NCBI GenBank assembly: GCA_003132325.1
Contig: PKXK01000111.1
Location: 1-34,334 of the forward strand
Length of the DNA: 34,334 nucleotides
Direction: 5' to 3'
DNA from: Acidobacteriaceae bacterium
GTDB taxonomy: Bacteria; Acidobacteriota; Terriglobia; Terriglobales; Acidobacteriaceae
Shown here piece after piece: positions 16,011 to 24,970 of the stretch. The notes under the pieces are model-generated. The model was given only the letters and a program-made list of their open reading frames with translations, was not told the DNA's origin and searched no databases. A program made the position numbers and the translations under genes. Position 1 is the first letter of the stretch. The number at the start of each line of letters is the position of its first letter.

Positions 16011-18499
16011 TCACAAAATCTTCATTGGCAATCAAATGGACTCTGCGGCGTCCCCATCGCGACCTCTGGTGGGCAGCCGACCAACATTTTCCCTGATGGC
16101 ACCATCGATCCGCTGGCCGCGCGCCTGGCCGCGCTGTTTCCCGTCTCCAACAGCACCGCAGGAGGCGGCAACAATTTTCTTACCGACCCAAAACGCACCG
16201 AAAACCAGAACAAGTTCGCCGTTCGCTTTGACCAGAGCCTTAGCGGCAAGGACAATTTTTTCGCCCGCTTCAGCTACGGCAAAGACAGTACTTTCCTGCC
16301 CTCGCCGTTCAGCAATGCGCTCGACGGCGGCGGGTTTCAGGATGGCTACAGCGAAAACTCAGCCCAGGGGCTGGCTGCCAGCGAGATCCACAGTTTTAGC
16401 AACAACCTCATCAACGAATTTCGCTTCGGCCTCAATCGTCTGCATTCCCACCGCTACAATTTAAACTACAACGTCAACGAATCGCAGATCCTCGATTTTC
16501 CGGGAGTTCCGTTCGGTCCTGACCTCGGCGGCCTGCCCTCCATCGGCTTCAGCGATGGCACCGCGCAAATTGGCAGCTTCGGATACCTGCCCTCCATCGA
16601 AAAGCAGAACAGTTACGTGTTTACCGACAACCTCAGCTGGATGCACGGCCGCCACGCCGCAAAATTCGGCGCTGAACTCCGCTTCGAGCAGTTCACCATA
16701 TACCAGCCGGCTTCTCCTCGAGGCAACATGAGCTTCGGCAACGAGTTCACCGACAACCCCGCCTCACCCGGATCCGGCGGCGAGTCCATCGCCACCTTCC
16801 TGCTCGGCATTCCCGACGGCGGATCCATCCCCAGCCTGCACAACGTTGATTATCGCCGCCAGATATACGCGGTCTATGGCATCGATGACATCAAAGTAAC
16901 TCCGCGCCTCACTCTGAACCTGGGTCTCCGCTACGAACTCTTCACCACCATCAAAGAGGCGAACGACCAGGCGGCCACGTTCGATTTCAACTCGCTCTCG
17001 CTGATTGTTCCCAGCGGACAAAACGCGCAATTAACGCCCACGCTCGGCACCGAACTCACCATGCAGCGCAACGGTTCCCGCGGACTCATTCGTCCCGATC
17101 TCAACAATTTCGCGCCGCGGATCGGACTCGCCTACCAATTGAGCGACAAGCTCGTCCTCCGCAGCGGCTATGGCATCTTCTATGGCGGGCAGGAAAACGG
17201 CCCATTCTCCAACCCGAGCCCCGGTTTCAATCCTCCATTCTTTTCTTCGCAGGTATTCACCCCGCCCTGTAGCGCAGCCTCAGCCAATCCTTCGCAGCTC
17301 GATTGCTCGATCTCGGCCGCGAACTCCGGTTTGGCGTTGAACGTCCTGGCGAATGGTTTTCCCGCCAACTCGCTCAGCGACCCAAATTCGCCGAGCCTGT
17401 ACTCCATCGACCCGCACCTGGTCACGCCCTACACGCAACAGTGGCACCTGGGTCTGGAATACCAATTGCCCGCCGACACCGTTCTCGAAGTTTCCTACGG
17501 AGGCTCGCGCGGATTGAAGCTCTACGCTTTCTACAACGGCAACCAGGCGACTCCCACGACGGATCCCACGGCTGCCACCGCGCCGCGCCGTCCCGCCAAC
17601 AACAATGCCTGGCCCGGCGCCACCGGCCCCTGTACTCTGGCGACCCCCGGCAACTGCAATCCCGCGCTCGATACCGCTATCGCCACCTTCCGCTCGAATA
17701 CGCAGTCGAATTACAACTCGCTGCAGGTTCGCCTGGAGAAGCGCTACTCTCATGGACCTCAATATGAAGTGGCTTACACCTTTGCGCACGCTCTCGACAA
17801 CGCTTCCAGCGCCAGCCTGGGATCGGTGAACAATGGAGATTTCCGCGACCAGACCCGCCCCAACCTGGAATACGGCAATGCCGACTTCGACGTGCGCCAC
17901 CGCTTCGTTTTCAGCTATACCTACGACTTACCCTTCGGCCGTGGGCACATGTTTGCCAAGAACGCTTCCGGCCTCGTGAATCAGATTCTGGGCAACTGGC
18001 AAATGACCGGCGTCTTTTCCGCCGCCACCGGCAATTACTACACTGCCACGGACGTGGTTTCGGTCTCCAATACCGATTGCGGCGGTTTTGTCGCCTGGCA
18101 GTGCTCACGCCCCGCCCTGGTCGGCAATCCCAACGCCAAGCCGTGCATCCCGGGAACGCTGTTCAACACCTGTGCATTTGCAGACAACAGTACCATTCCT
18201 GGAATTATCCCCCAGGGCACATTCGGCAACGCCGGACGCAACATCATCCAGGGCCCCGGGTACAAGACGTGGGACACCTCTCTGGTCAAACAGTTTCCGA
18301 TTTCTGAGCAAAAGAAAAGCATTTCGAATTCCGGGCGGAACTCTTCAACGTGCTTAACCACGTGAACTATTTGTTTGGAAGTTTTGGTGCGATCAGCGTC
18401 GAGCCTACGCCCCTGGAACTTGGTCAGCCCGGATTCGGCTTCCCCCTGGCAGCGCGTGATCCGCGACAGATCCAGTTCGCGCTCAAGTTTTATTTCTAA
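16011..18499 (+). pseudogene. TonB-dependent receptor (Oar/Cna-B type), 5'-truncated and frameshifted
   Basis: The frame opens right after a TAG at 16008 and reads NGLCGVPIATSGGQPTNIFP with no signal peptide, carboxypeptidase-like domain or complete plug. It is the inside of a large acidobacterial-type receptor (usually over 1,000 residues). NKFAVRFDQSLSGKDNFFAR, LINEFRFGLNR, DNLSWMHGRHAAKFGAELR, RYELFTTIKEAND and YEVAYTFAHALDNASSAS are barrel strands. The reading frame shifts once in the A-rich run near 18311-18319. The C-terminus then continues in another frame as FEFRAELFNVLNHVNY and ends ...RQIQFALKFYF with the terminal aromatic expected of an outer-membrane barrel, stop at 18499. The track ORF 16617-18365 is only its central part. 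The frameshift could be a sequencing error, but the lost 5' part cannot. It probably once imported oligosaccharides for this locus. Confidence 0.85.
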
Positions 18500-18690
18500 A
18501 TTCAACTTGACTGTCGCCGACTTCTGTTCACGAAGGGAACACAGTCTTCTGTATCGGGAGATTTAGAGCTACACAATTACGAACGACTCTCGTACCGGCT
18601 GGAATGCTTGTTGAGGGAGGTCCTGTAGATCCATTTATCGATGAACCGGCTTCATAAATCCAGATCAAGAAAGGCCAGAGGAGAGCAACC

Positions 18691-20277
18691 ATGAAAAGAG
18701 AATCATGCCAACCAGGAAGAAGGCTTTTGGGCCGGTTCGTATCGCTGCCTTTGTCGGGATCACCAATAGCCCCTGCTACCGCAGCACTAAGAACCCCCTG
18801 CAAGTTATTTGTCGTGCCCTCGATCATAGTTTTGGTAACAGTTATCTTTGTACTACACCTGCAAGCACAGACCCTGTCGGGTCCGACTTATTCGGAGTGG
18901 AGAATCTCTCCCGCCTCGATCACTGTCGTCCAGGGCAGTTACACGGGGTCGATTACGGCGCTGAACACGAAAGACCAAACCGGCACCCAAAACATTGCAG
19001 CCGACTACGTTCAATTTGGAACGACCGGCGGGCAGCAGTTTACGGGTTACTTCAGCTTCACCGTTCCCAGCGGGGTTACGGCGTCCCAGATCACTTCGAT
19101 CCAGCTCATGGCGAATGTCCTGGCTCCTAAAGACACGGCGGATAGCTGGGACTACAGCATCTACAACTGGAAGAACGCTGCCTACGAGCACCTGGGCAAT
19201 CAGAACCACTGCGGGGGTTCCACCGGCCTGCACACCTGCAGTGATGATTCCAGTAGTTTCCTTGACTGGAGATGGAATCAATACAACGCGAACGGCGACG
19301 CCACAAAATCCGATTACGTTAACTCCACCACCGGCGAAATCCGTATCCAACTGGCCTCCTCCAATGCGTCGAGCTACGAGGATATAGATTGGATCTCCGT
19401 AGCGGTCTATACCAGCAAAGGCACTGGCGCCATCTTCTATCCGCCCACGACCTACCGCTGGCAATACCAACTAACAGCCACAGCAGCAGACGGAACCTCT
19501 TATCCGTCAACTCAGGGAATCGACACGACGGTTTGCGCGGTTCCTTACACCGGGGGCGCCTGCGTAGAGCCACTGATTATCAATTTCGATTTTTACGAGA
19601 GTTCTTCGATTTCGGGATCTAACAATTTTCTTTACGCTACGGGGGCCGTGAACTCGTTGCATTCCATGAGCAAGAAAGCGATTGGTTACGTAGACGCGGG
19701 CGATGTCGAACAGGGCCGTCCCGACTACCAACAATATGTGGACTTCGATAACGCATGTTCCGGCTGCCTGATCGGGAATCCTTTCTCCGGGTTCCGAAGC
19801 GAGTACATGCTCAACATCAACAACGATAAAGGGCAGGCTGACTTCATTCGTAAAATGGTTTCGGCTCGCACCGACAGGGTCGCCGCGAATGGCTTTGATG
19901 CCGTGGAGTACGATGTCCTCTGCAATTACGAGAACAAATCAGGCTTCACCATCACTGACGCCACGCAGGCGAGTTTTAACATCTCGCTGGCGGCGATCGC
20001 GCACAACCATTTCTTATCGGTTCCTCTAAAGAGCGACGTGGACCAGGCCACGGAGTCACCCATTGAGTCGGCATTCGACTTCGTGATTGATGAGCAGTGT
20101 AACCAGTACAGCCAATGCGGGAACTATTCCTCATGGCAAGCTGCCAGCAAAGCGATATTCAACGTCGAATACAAGCTCGCCACGAGCAAATTCTGCCCGC
20201 AGGATAACTCGGCTAATATCAATGGCATTTTGAAGAATTACAGTTTGGACGTGACTCCATACACGGCCTACCGCTAA
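18691..20277 (+). CDS. Secreted GH114-type endo-alpha-1,4-polygalactosaminidase-like protein
   Basis: The 528-residue protein starts at an ATG with GAGGAG 7 bases upstream. Residues about 39-60 (LFVVPSIIVLVTVIFVLHLQ) are a signal or membrane anchor after a long basic N-terminus. Residues about 65-235 form a beta-rich domain of unknown role (QFTGYFSFTVPSGVTASQI, DSWDYSIYNWKNAAYEHLG). The GH114 barrel follows: YRWQYQLTAT, KAIGYVDAGDVEQGRPDY, AANGFDAVEYDVLCNYENKS, FDFVIDEQCNQYSQC, KAIFNVEYK and ILKNYSLDVTPYTAYR. These match the order of GH114 ('WqyQL', 'cYisaG', 'GFDaVEpDn', 'NEQC--y-eC', 'vfgvEY', 'LKn--Ld'). GH114 cleaves alpha-1,4-linked galactosamine polymers. Differences from the family include VEYDVL for VEPDNI, DEQC for NEQC and a long insert after the first strand, so activity is likely but not certain. 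Confidence 0.8.
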   Translation: MKRESCQPGRRLLGRFVSLPLSGSPIAPATAALRTPCKLFVVPSIIVLVTVIFVLHLQAQTLSGPTYSEWRISPASITVVQGSYTGSITALNTKDQTGTQNIAADYVQFGTTGGQQFTGYFSFTVPSGVTASQITSIQLMANVLAPKDTADSWDYSIYNWKNAAYEHLGNQNHCGGSTGLHTCSDDSSSFLDWRWNQYNANGDATKSDYVNSTTGEIRIQLASSNASSYEDIDWISVAVYTSKGTGAIFYPPTTYRWQYQLTATAADGTSYPSTQGIDTTVCAVPYTGGACVEPLIINFDFYESSSISGSNNFLYATGAVNSLHSMSKKAIGYVDAGDVEQGRPDYQQYVDFDNACSGCLIGNPFSGFRSEYMLNINNDKGQADFIRKMVSARTDRVAANGFDAVEYDVLCNYENKSGFTITDATQASFNISLAAIAHNHFLSVPLKSDVDQATESPIESAFDFVIDEQCNQYSQCGNYSSWQAASKAIFNVEYKLATSKFCPQDNSANINGILKNYSLDVTPYTAYR

Positions 20278-20288
20278 AAGCATGATGA

Positions 20289-20326
20289 GATACTCTCGAC
20301 AGCGTGCGATAGCTGTCGAGAGTATC
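20289..20326. repeat. Perfect 14-bp inverted repeat after the GH114 gene
   Basis: GATACTCTCGACAG (20289-20302) and its exact complement CTGTCGAGAGTATC (20313-20326) are separated by 10 bases. One more pair inside (C20303-G20312) gives a 15-bp stem with an 8-base loop. It begins 11 bp after the GH114 stop. There is no T-run on either side, so it is not a textbook Rho-independent terminator. It may stabilise the mRNA 3' end or block read-through into the permease. Confidence 0.6.
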
Positions 20327-20419
20327 ATGGGCCCGATCTTCCGCTTTTGCGGTAAGCGCAAGTAGACGCGAGCCACTCCTGCAACTGCGCCCGAAGGATC
20401 TGCAGAGTTTGGAGGCGAA

Positions 20420-21781
20420 TTGGCAGCTGCAACTACTGTGTCTGAGCTTACTCCCAAGCTTCGTCGGGCGCTGGGGCTCTGGGATCTTATTCTCTACGGC
20501 ATTGTTGTTATACAACCGACGGCTCCCATGCCGGTGTTTGGCGTAGTAAGCGAGCGAGCTCATGGCCATGTGGTCACGGCCGTATTGATTGCCATGGTCG
20601 CGATGCTCTTTACCGCGATCAGCTACGGCCGGATGGCAAGGGCTTATCCGAGCGCAGGGTCGGCCTTCACCTATGTTGGACGAGAAATTCACCCTGCCCT
20701 CGGATACGTGACCGGTTGGGGCATGGTGATGGATTACCTGCTGAATCCGCTGATCTGCACCATCCTGTGCGCTCAGTTAGCTCGCAATCTCGCTCCGGGC
20801 TTACCTTACGTCGCTTGGGCAATTGTTTTCGCCGGGCTGTTTACCGGTCTCAACCTGTTTGGGATTCGTACATCGGCACGAATCAATGAAACGCTGGCAA
20901 TCGGAATGGGTGTAGTCATCGCCATTTTTTTCGTGGTGGCTGCGCACTACATATTCCGGCACCCTCACGCAGAAGCGGGATTTTTCACCGTGCCCTTCTA
21001 CGATCCCGGCAGGTTTCAATTGAAGTCCGTTTTGGGAGGGACGTCGCTGGCAGTTCTCACCTACATTGGCTTCGACGGTATTTCGACCCTTTCGGAAGAA
21101 GCAAAGAATCCAACCCGCGACATTCTGGCAGCCACGGTGCTTGTCTGCCTGGTCACGGGCATACTGGCGGCGTGCGAAGTGTACGCTGCGCAGTTGGTCT
21201 GGCCGACTTCCAAACTGTTCCCTGACGTGGATACTGCCTACGTACACGTGGCAGGGCTGGCGGGTGGCGCCTGGCTGTTGCAGTTGGTCAACGGAACGCT
21301 CCTGGCGGCAACGGTTGGCTCCGGAATGGGGTCGCAACTGGGCGCGGCCCGGCTCTTGTACGCCATGGGCAGAGGCAACGCGATTCCCAAGGCGTTCTTT
21401 GGCGCGCTCGATCCAGTCACGCGAATTCCCCGCAACAACGTTCTGTTTTCCGGCGCGCTCGCCCTCGTGGGCGCGCTTACCATCAGCTTTGCTCGCGGTA
21501 TCGATCTGCTGAACTTCGGTGCGCTGATTGCGTTTATGGGAGTGAATGCGGCATCTCTCGTTCGCTACTATTTCCGGTCGCCTTCACGGGGCGCGCGCGA
21601 TTTCTTCCCACCCGTGCTCGGGTTTCTGGTTTGCCTTCTGTTGTGGTGGAACCTGAACTCAAGCGCCAAACTCGCAGGCACGCTCTGGATGTTAGCGGGA
21701 TTGGCGTATGGCGCCATTCGGACGAAGGGATTTCGCGGGGAGTTGGTTAACTTTGACGCACCGCCGGCCGATCAGGAGTAA
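20420..21781 (+). CDS. APC-superfamily amino acid/polyamine-type permease
   Basis: This is a 453-residue integral membrane protein of APC type. The N-terminus LTPKLRRALGLWDLILYGIV and IQPTAPMPVFGVV is the conserved first helix with its unwound segment. YGRMARAYPSAGSAFTYVGR is the second helix signature of amino acid-polyamine transporters. About twelve hydrophobic segments follow, including FDGISTLSEEAKNPTRDI in the loop before helix 7. It starts at a TTG with GGAGG 4 bases upstream, the only start that keeps the usual N-terminus. It moves a small cationic or zwitterionic solute, most often an amino acid, by proton or ion coupling. In this context an amino sugar or an amine released from the polymer is conceivable, but that is speculation. 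It lies about 140 bp downstream of GH114, across a strong hairpin. Confidence 0.9.
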   Translation: MAAATTVSELTPKLRRALGLWDLILYGIVVIQPTAPMPVFGVVSERAHGHVVTAVLIAMVAMLFTAISYGRMARAYPSAGSAFTYVGREIHPALGYVTGWGMVMDYLLNPLICTILCAQLARNLAPGLPYVAWAIVFAGLFTGLNLFGIRTSARINETLAIGMGVVIAIFFVVAAHYIFRHPHAEAGFFTVPFYDPGRFQLKSVLGGTSLAVLTYIGFDGISTLSEEAKNPTRDILAATVLVCLVTGILAACEVYAAQLVWPTSKLFPDVDTAYVHVAGLAGGAWLLQLVNGTLLAATVGSGMGSQLGAARLLYAMGRGNAIPKAFFGALDPVTRIPRNNVLFSGALALVGALTISFARGIDLLNFGALIAFMGVNAASLVRYYFRSPSRGARDFFPPVLGFLVCLLLWWNLNSSAKLAGTLWMLAGLAYGAIRTKGFRGELVNFDAPPADQE

Positions 21782-21791
21782 AGCTTCTTTC

Positions 21792-21803
21792 CGTCTTCGG
21801 ACG
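21792..21803 (+). terminator. Weak hairpin between convergent genes (UUCG loop)
   Basis: CGTC-TTCG-GACG forms a 4-bp stem closed by the stable UUCG tetraloop, followed by ATTTCTATT. It sits in the 26-bp gap between the ends of the permease and alpha-galactosidase genes. The stem is short and the U-tract poor, so this is a low-confidence terminator for the plus strand. Confidence 0.3.
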
Positions 21804-21807
21804 ATTT

Positions 21808-24348
21808 CTATTCAATCCCGTGGTAGCGGGCGGGAGGCGGAAGCGTGATTGAGCCACTCACTTCAACGGTCGCGCTCTTCTCCGCTGGAACTCCATCCAA
21901 TCCGTCAACGATCAGCCTGGCCCTATAGCTTCCGACCGTGGTGTAGGTGTGGGTCACTTGTCTGCCCTCCTCTGTTGTCCCATCTCCGAAGTCCCAGTGA
22001 TACGAGAGAGGGGGCACGCCGTTGGGAGCCAAAGCACTGACGAACTTGAGTTCTTCGCCGACCTTGGCGCGGTCTGGCGCCTGCAGGCTCACAGAAGGCG
22101 CTGCAGCGGGGACGGACGGATCAACTATCTTGATCAGCTTCACGGAATGGGCCGCCAGTTCGAGCCGAATGGAATTGCCATCGGGCGATAATCGGCGCGC
22201 CGGTTCGAGGGCATCGTGCAATTCATAGACAGGCCCACTAGGAAGATTCAATTCAGAGAGTGAGAAGACGCGAGATCTCGTTTGTTCAGTCCAGTTGAAT
22301 ACCGCCAATATCGACTGCCGCTGATCTTCCCGCAGCAAAAAAACGCTCGGCTGCTCGTCTTCCGGGCGATAGGTGAGGAGATCCAGGGGAAGCGAGGCGC
22401 GGCCGAGTTTCGCCATTCCCAGCAGGTCTGGATTTTTAAGTAGTGCCACCCGGTCCGCGTCTGCTCCCAGGGTGGGAAGGTCGTCGCCGATTTCGTACAA
22501 TCCTCCCGACACCGCCGCTAGCGCGATCGACACCTCGGCCTCGTCCAACGTAAGCGGAGCCTGAATTTCGCGCTCCTCCATCAACTGGCGCGACACCGTA
22601 AAGGCGTCGGGGTCATTGATGAAAAAGTTTCGGTGCATGTAGAAACGGGCCGCGATTCCCGGGGCGGCTTCCTTGCTGCGCGAAAACAAGTGGCCGGTAT
22701 CCTGCGACACCCGGCCGTCATCCACCAGGCCCACCGGGTTCAGCATCGGGCTGCCATCTTTGTCCAGCAATACGTGCTCGCCAACCGCATTGCGAATGAC
22801 TTCCAGCCCCGTCCGCTGGGCTTCCAGAGCAGTTGTATTCGGTCGAAAATAATGGCCCTCGATGGCCGTATTGTCCATGAAGTCGAGCTTGATGTACTGC
22901 ACTCCCCACTCGTTGACTAGCGAGCGGTAGGTGTTGCGAAGATAGTCTTGTGCGCCGGGATTTGTCGCGTCCAACACGAACACGCGTTCTGTAGGCATCT
23001 CCTCCGCGGTCGTGATCTGGATTGGCTTGCCATTCAAGTTTTGGACCAGCCAGTCTTTGTGCTTCTCGTACACCCAGCTCCGCTCCCCTACTTCAAAAGG
23101 GGCGGTCCATACACCGATATTTAGTCCCAGCTTGGAAATACGGCGAGTCAACGTCCCCATTCCATGAGGAAACTGCGACGCGTTAGGGGTCGTGTATTCG
23201 TTACGGGCATAGCCGTATCCCAAATCGAAGTGAAAGTAGTCATAACCTAGCGGTTTCAAGTGCTGCGCGAGCCAGAGCGCGTTGGTGAACGTGTTGCCCT
23301 CAGTGATCTTCGTGTAGTAGGCAGTCCAGCTCCACCACCCGAGAATATTGTCCTCGGGGATGCGGCTGTGGTGCAGTTCACGAATAGCGGCACCATAGTT
23401 TTCAAGTTGGGCGAGGTAGTCGGTACCAGCGGCAAACATCAATCGCTCGGAAGTCATGTTCTCGCCGCTAGCAAGGGGCAGGCTCAGTTCAACCAGATTC
23501 TCGGCAGGTCCTTCGTGCAGTCCTGACTCCGGATCGGAGCCTTGAATTTCAGTCGTGCCGGTGGAATCGATTGTAAGAGCACCGGTTGAGGGGCCATCGG
23601 ATCCGGGCCGCGCTTTCAAGCGAATGATCGTCAGGAAGCGATCTGACGAAAGAGCTCCGAAGAATACGCTTTCTTTGCTCTGTTGGTTGTACACCAGTTG
23701 ACTGCCCACGGCCCGATGCATGCCATTTGGCGCTTGGCCCAAATCGTAAATGCGAAGCGGTGGCCAATCTTCACTGAAGCTGTCGGATAAAATCCGGTCT
23801 GAGCTTTCTTTGCCGTGGAGATTTAGGACCTGCTCGCCGGTGGCCTCTAAGCAGCGGATACTCTCGACGGACAAAGGTTTTCCCGTGTGATTCTGAACCA
23901 CAACCTGAATATCGCCGAACGGTCGGGTGTCGTAAGTTCGGATTGTGTACACCAGGGCGGGATGATCGGGGAGTCCGGTCGAGGTGACGGTGACCTGGTG
24001 ACCCTTACCGAGTACATCTTCGAACAAGGATTCCGAAACCTGATGCTGAGGGTAGTCCGTCGACGCAATCCACTGATGGTTAACCTGTGCTGCCACTCTC
24101 GCCCGAAACATGGTGGGCCAGTTTGCGCTTAGTGCAATCCTGTACGAACCATCATTAGAATCGATGCTTACGAGCAGGCTGTCATTCTTAAGCGTGGCGT
24201 CGGCGGCACAAGCTAGACTCACGAACAAGAAAATGGCAACTGAAAGCATGAGCCTCGGCAAAAAAGAAGTGGCAGTAGTCTGGGGGCCCCGTATCGGTTG
24301 ACCAACGGCGAAGTTGAGTGTGGTCCTGCACGTTTCTTCCTTTGCCAA
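21808..24348 (-). CDS. Secreted alpha-galactosidase-like glycoside hydrolase (GH36/GH27 clan) with C-terminal PKD domain
   Basis: A TTG at 24348, with AGGAGG 6 bases upstream, gives an 846-residue protein. The track's longer start (24447) has no ribosome site. Residues about 29-50 (FLPRLMLSVAIFLFVSLAC) are a signal peptide. A beta-sandwich domain follows, then the TIM barrel: ILGWWSWTAYYTKITEGNTF, YDYFHFDLGYGYARNE, IGVWTAPFEVGERSW and VQYIKLDFMDN, whose Asp (about 489) is the nucleophile. VDDGRVSQDTG (about 543-551) carries the probable acid/base Asp. The C-terminus has a PKD domain with YHWDFGDGTTEEGRQVTHTY. Clan GH-D enzymes remove terminal alpha-galactose or alpha-N-acetylgalactosamine. 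Next to GH114 it may trim galactosaminogalactan-like chains in the periplasm or outside the cell. It is convergent with the permease. Confidence 0.85.
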   Translation of the reverse strand: MAKEETCRTTLNFAVGQPIRGPQTTATSFLPRLMLSVAIFLFVSLACAADATLKNDSLLVSIDSNDGSYRIALSANWPTMFRARVAAQVNHQWIASTDYPQHQVSESLFEDVLGKGHQVTVTSTGLPDHPALVYTIRTYDTRPFGDIQVVVQNHTGKPLSVESIRCLEATGEQVLNLHGKESSDRILSDSFSEDWPPLRIYDLGQAPNGMHRAVGSQLVYNQQSKESVFFGALSSDRFLTIIRLKARPGSDGPSTGALTIDSTGTTEIQGSDPESGLHEGPAENLVELSLPLASGENMTSERLMFAAGTDYLAQLENYGAAIRELHHSRIPEDNILGWWSWTAYYTKITEGNTFTNALWLAQHLKPLGYDYFHFDLGYGYARNEYTTPNASQFPHGMGTLTRRISKLGLNIGVWTAPFEVGERSWVYEKHKDWLVQNLNGKPIQITTAEEMPTERVFVLDATNPGAQDYLRNTYRSLVNEWGVQYIKLDFMDNTAIEGHYFRPNTTALEAQRTGLEVIRNAVGEHVLLDKDGSPMLNPVGLVDDGRVSQDTGHLFSRSKEAAPGIAARFYMHRNFFINDPDAFTVSRQLMEEREIQAPLTLDEAEVSIALAAVSGGLYEIGDDLPTLGADADRVALLKNPDLLGMAKLGRASLPLDLLTYRPEDEQPSVFLLREDQRQSILAVFNWTEQTRSRVFSLSELNLPSGPVYELHDALEPARRLSPDGNSIRLELAAHSVKLIKIVDPSVPAAAPSVSLQAPDRAKVGEELKFVSALAPNGVPPLSYHWDFGDGTTEEGRQVTHTYTTVGSYRARLIVDGLDGVPAEKSATVEVSGSITLPPPARYHGIE

Positions 24349-24408
24349 GTGACGCCTCCTGGGTTTGACGACAGAAAGGGCTATGTTTTTAAACACAATG
24401 AACATATT

Positions 24409-24439
24409 ACTATACACAACGTGCAGACATCTATTACAA
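24409..24439 (-). promoter_or_regulatory. Weak candidate promoter for the alpha-galactosidase gene
   Basis: On the minus strand TTGTAA (24439-24434) and TATAGT (24414-24409) are separated by 19 bases, which is longer than ideal. The -10 matches the consensus at five of six positions. It lies about 60 bases before the TTG start, in an AT-rich stretch. The rest of the region from 24440 to 24671 contains nothing I can assign. Confidence 0.3.
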
Positions 24440-24671
24440 TCGCGCATATATACTCACTAACGCTCCTAATGGTTTACGCGGGTTGGAGGTAACCGGCATG
24501 CAAAGAATCGTTCTCGTGACCGTGGTCGTTTCTGCTGTTTACGATATCTTGCGCCAGCCAGGTAACAGCGCCTTCGAATAATCCGCAAACCTTTAGGATC
24601 GGAATCGCCTGCATCGCTCACCGAGGCCGAGTGGAAGGCGCTTGCGTCTTTAGAACCGATCGATACCCATA

Positions 24672-24970
24672 CTGTAGTGCACCCCTCAGAACTGGACACA
24701 TGGGGCCGTGTTTGAAGTAAGGGTTTGGGCGAACCGGGCACGAGCGTCGTGCGGGGTTCGTCCGTGGAGTCCGCGATGCGGACGGTCGTGATTGTACTCC
24801 TCGATCCAACGAGCGATGCTCAGCTCGGCTTGGTCAAAGTTCTGGTATTCGTTGAGCCATACCTCCTCTTCTTTCAAGCTGCGATGGAACCGTTCGATGT
24901 AGCTGTTGCCCTCGGGATGGTTGTAGGCGGTGCGCCCATGCCCTTCATGCCGTCGGTGGATGCTCTTCGG
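24672..24970 (-). pseudogene. IS3-family-type transposase C-terminal remnant cutting hsdS
   Basis: On the minus strand the frame reads HPEGNSYIERFHRSLKEEEV, then WLNEYQNFDQAELSIARWIE and EYNHDRPHRGLHGRTPHDAR. This is the last third of an rve-type transposase: the catalytic Glu is in ERFHRSLKEEE and YNHDRPHRGL-GRTP is the usual end. The sequence continues to a stop at 24686. TGTAGTGCACCCC and AACTGGACACATG (about 24672-24700) look like the element's terminal region. The other end and the first two thirds are missing, so it is a remnant. It joins hsdS near 24961-24970, removing the C-terminus of that gene. The sequence differs from the IS3 piece at 429-581, so they appear to be different elements. 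Confidence 0.75.

Noticed and set aside
12082-24405. Shared octamer ATGTTCAT near the E2-E1 promoter (12082-12089) and the alpha-galactosidase promoter (24398-24405, opposite strand)
   Set aside because: Eight bases in AT-rich DNA can recur by chance; orientation relative to the genes differs and there is no third site.
24466-24741. Minus-strand ORF of 91 residues beside the alpha-galactosidase promoter
   Set aside because: Low-quality sequence overlapping the IS end; no ribosome site or family pattern.
429-24970. The two IS3-type remnants as ends of one composite transposon
   Set aside because: The surviving parts do not overlap and the sequence styles point to different IS subgroups; no matching terminal repeats or target duplication could be seen.
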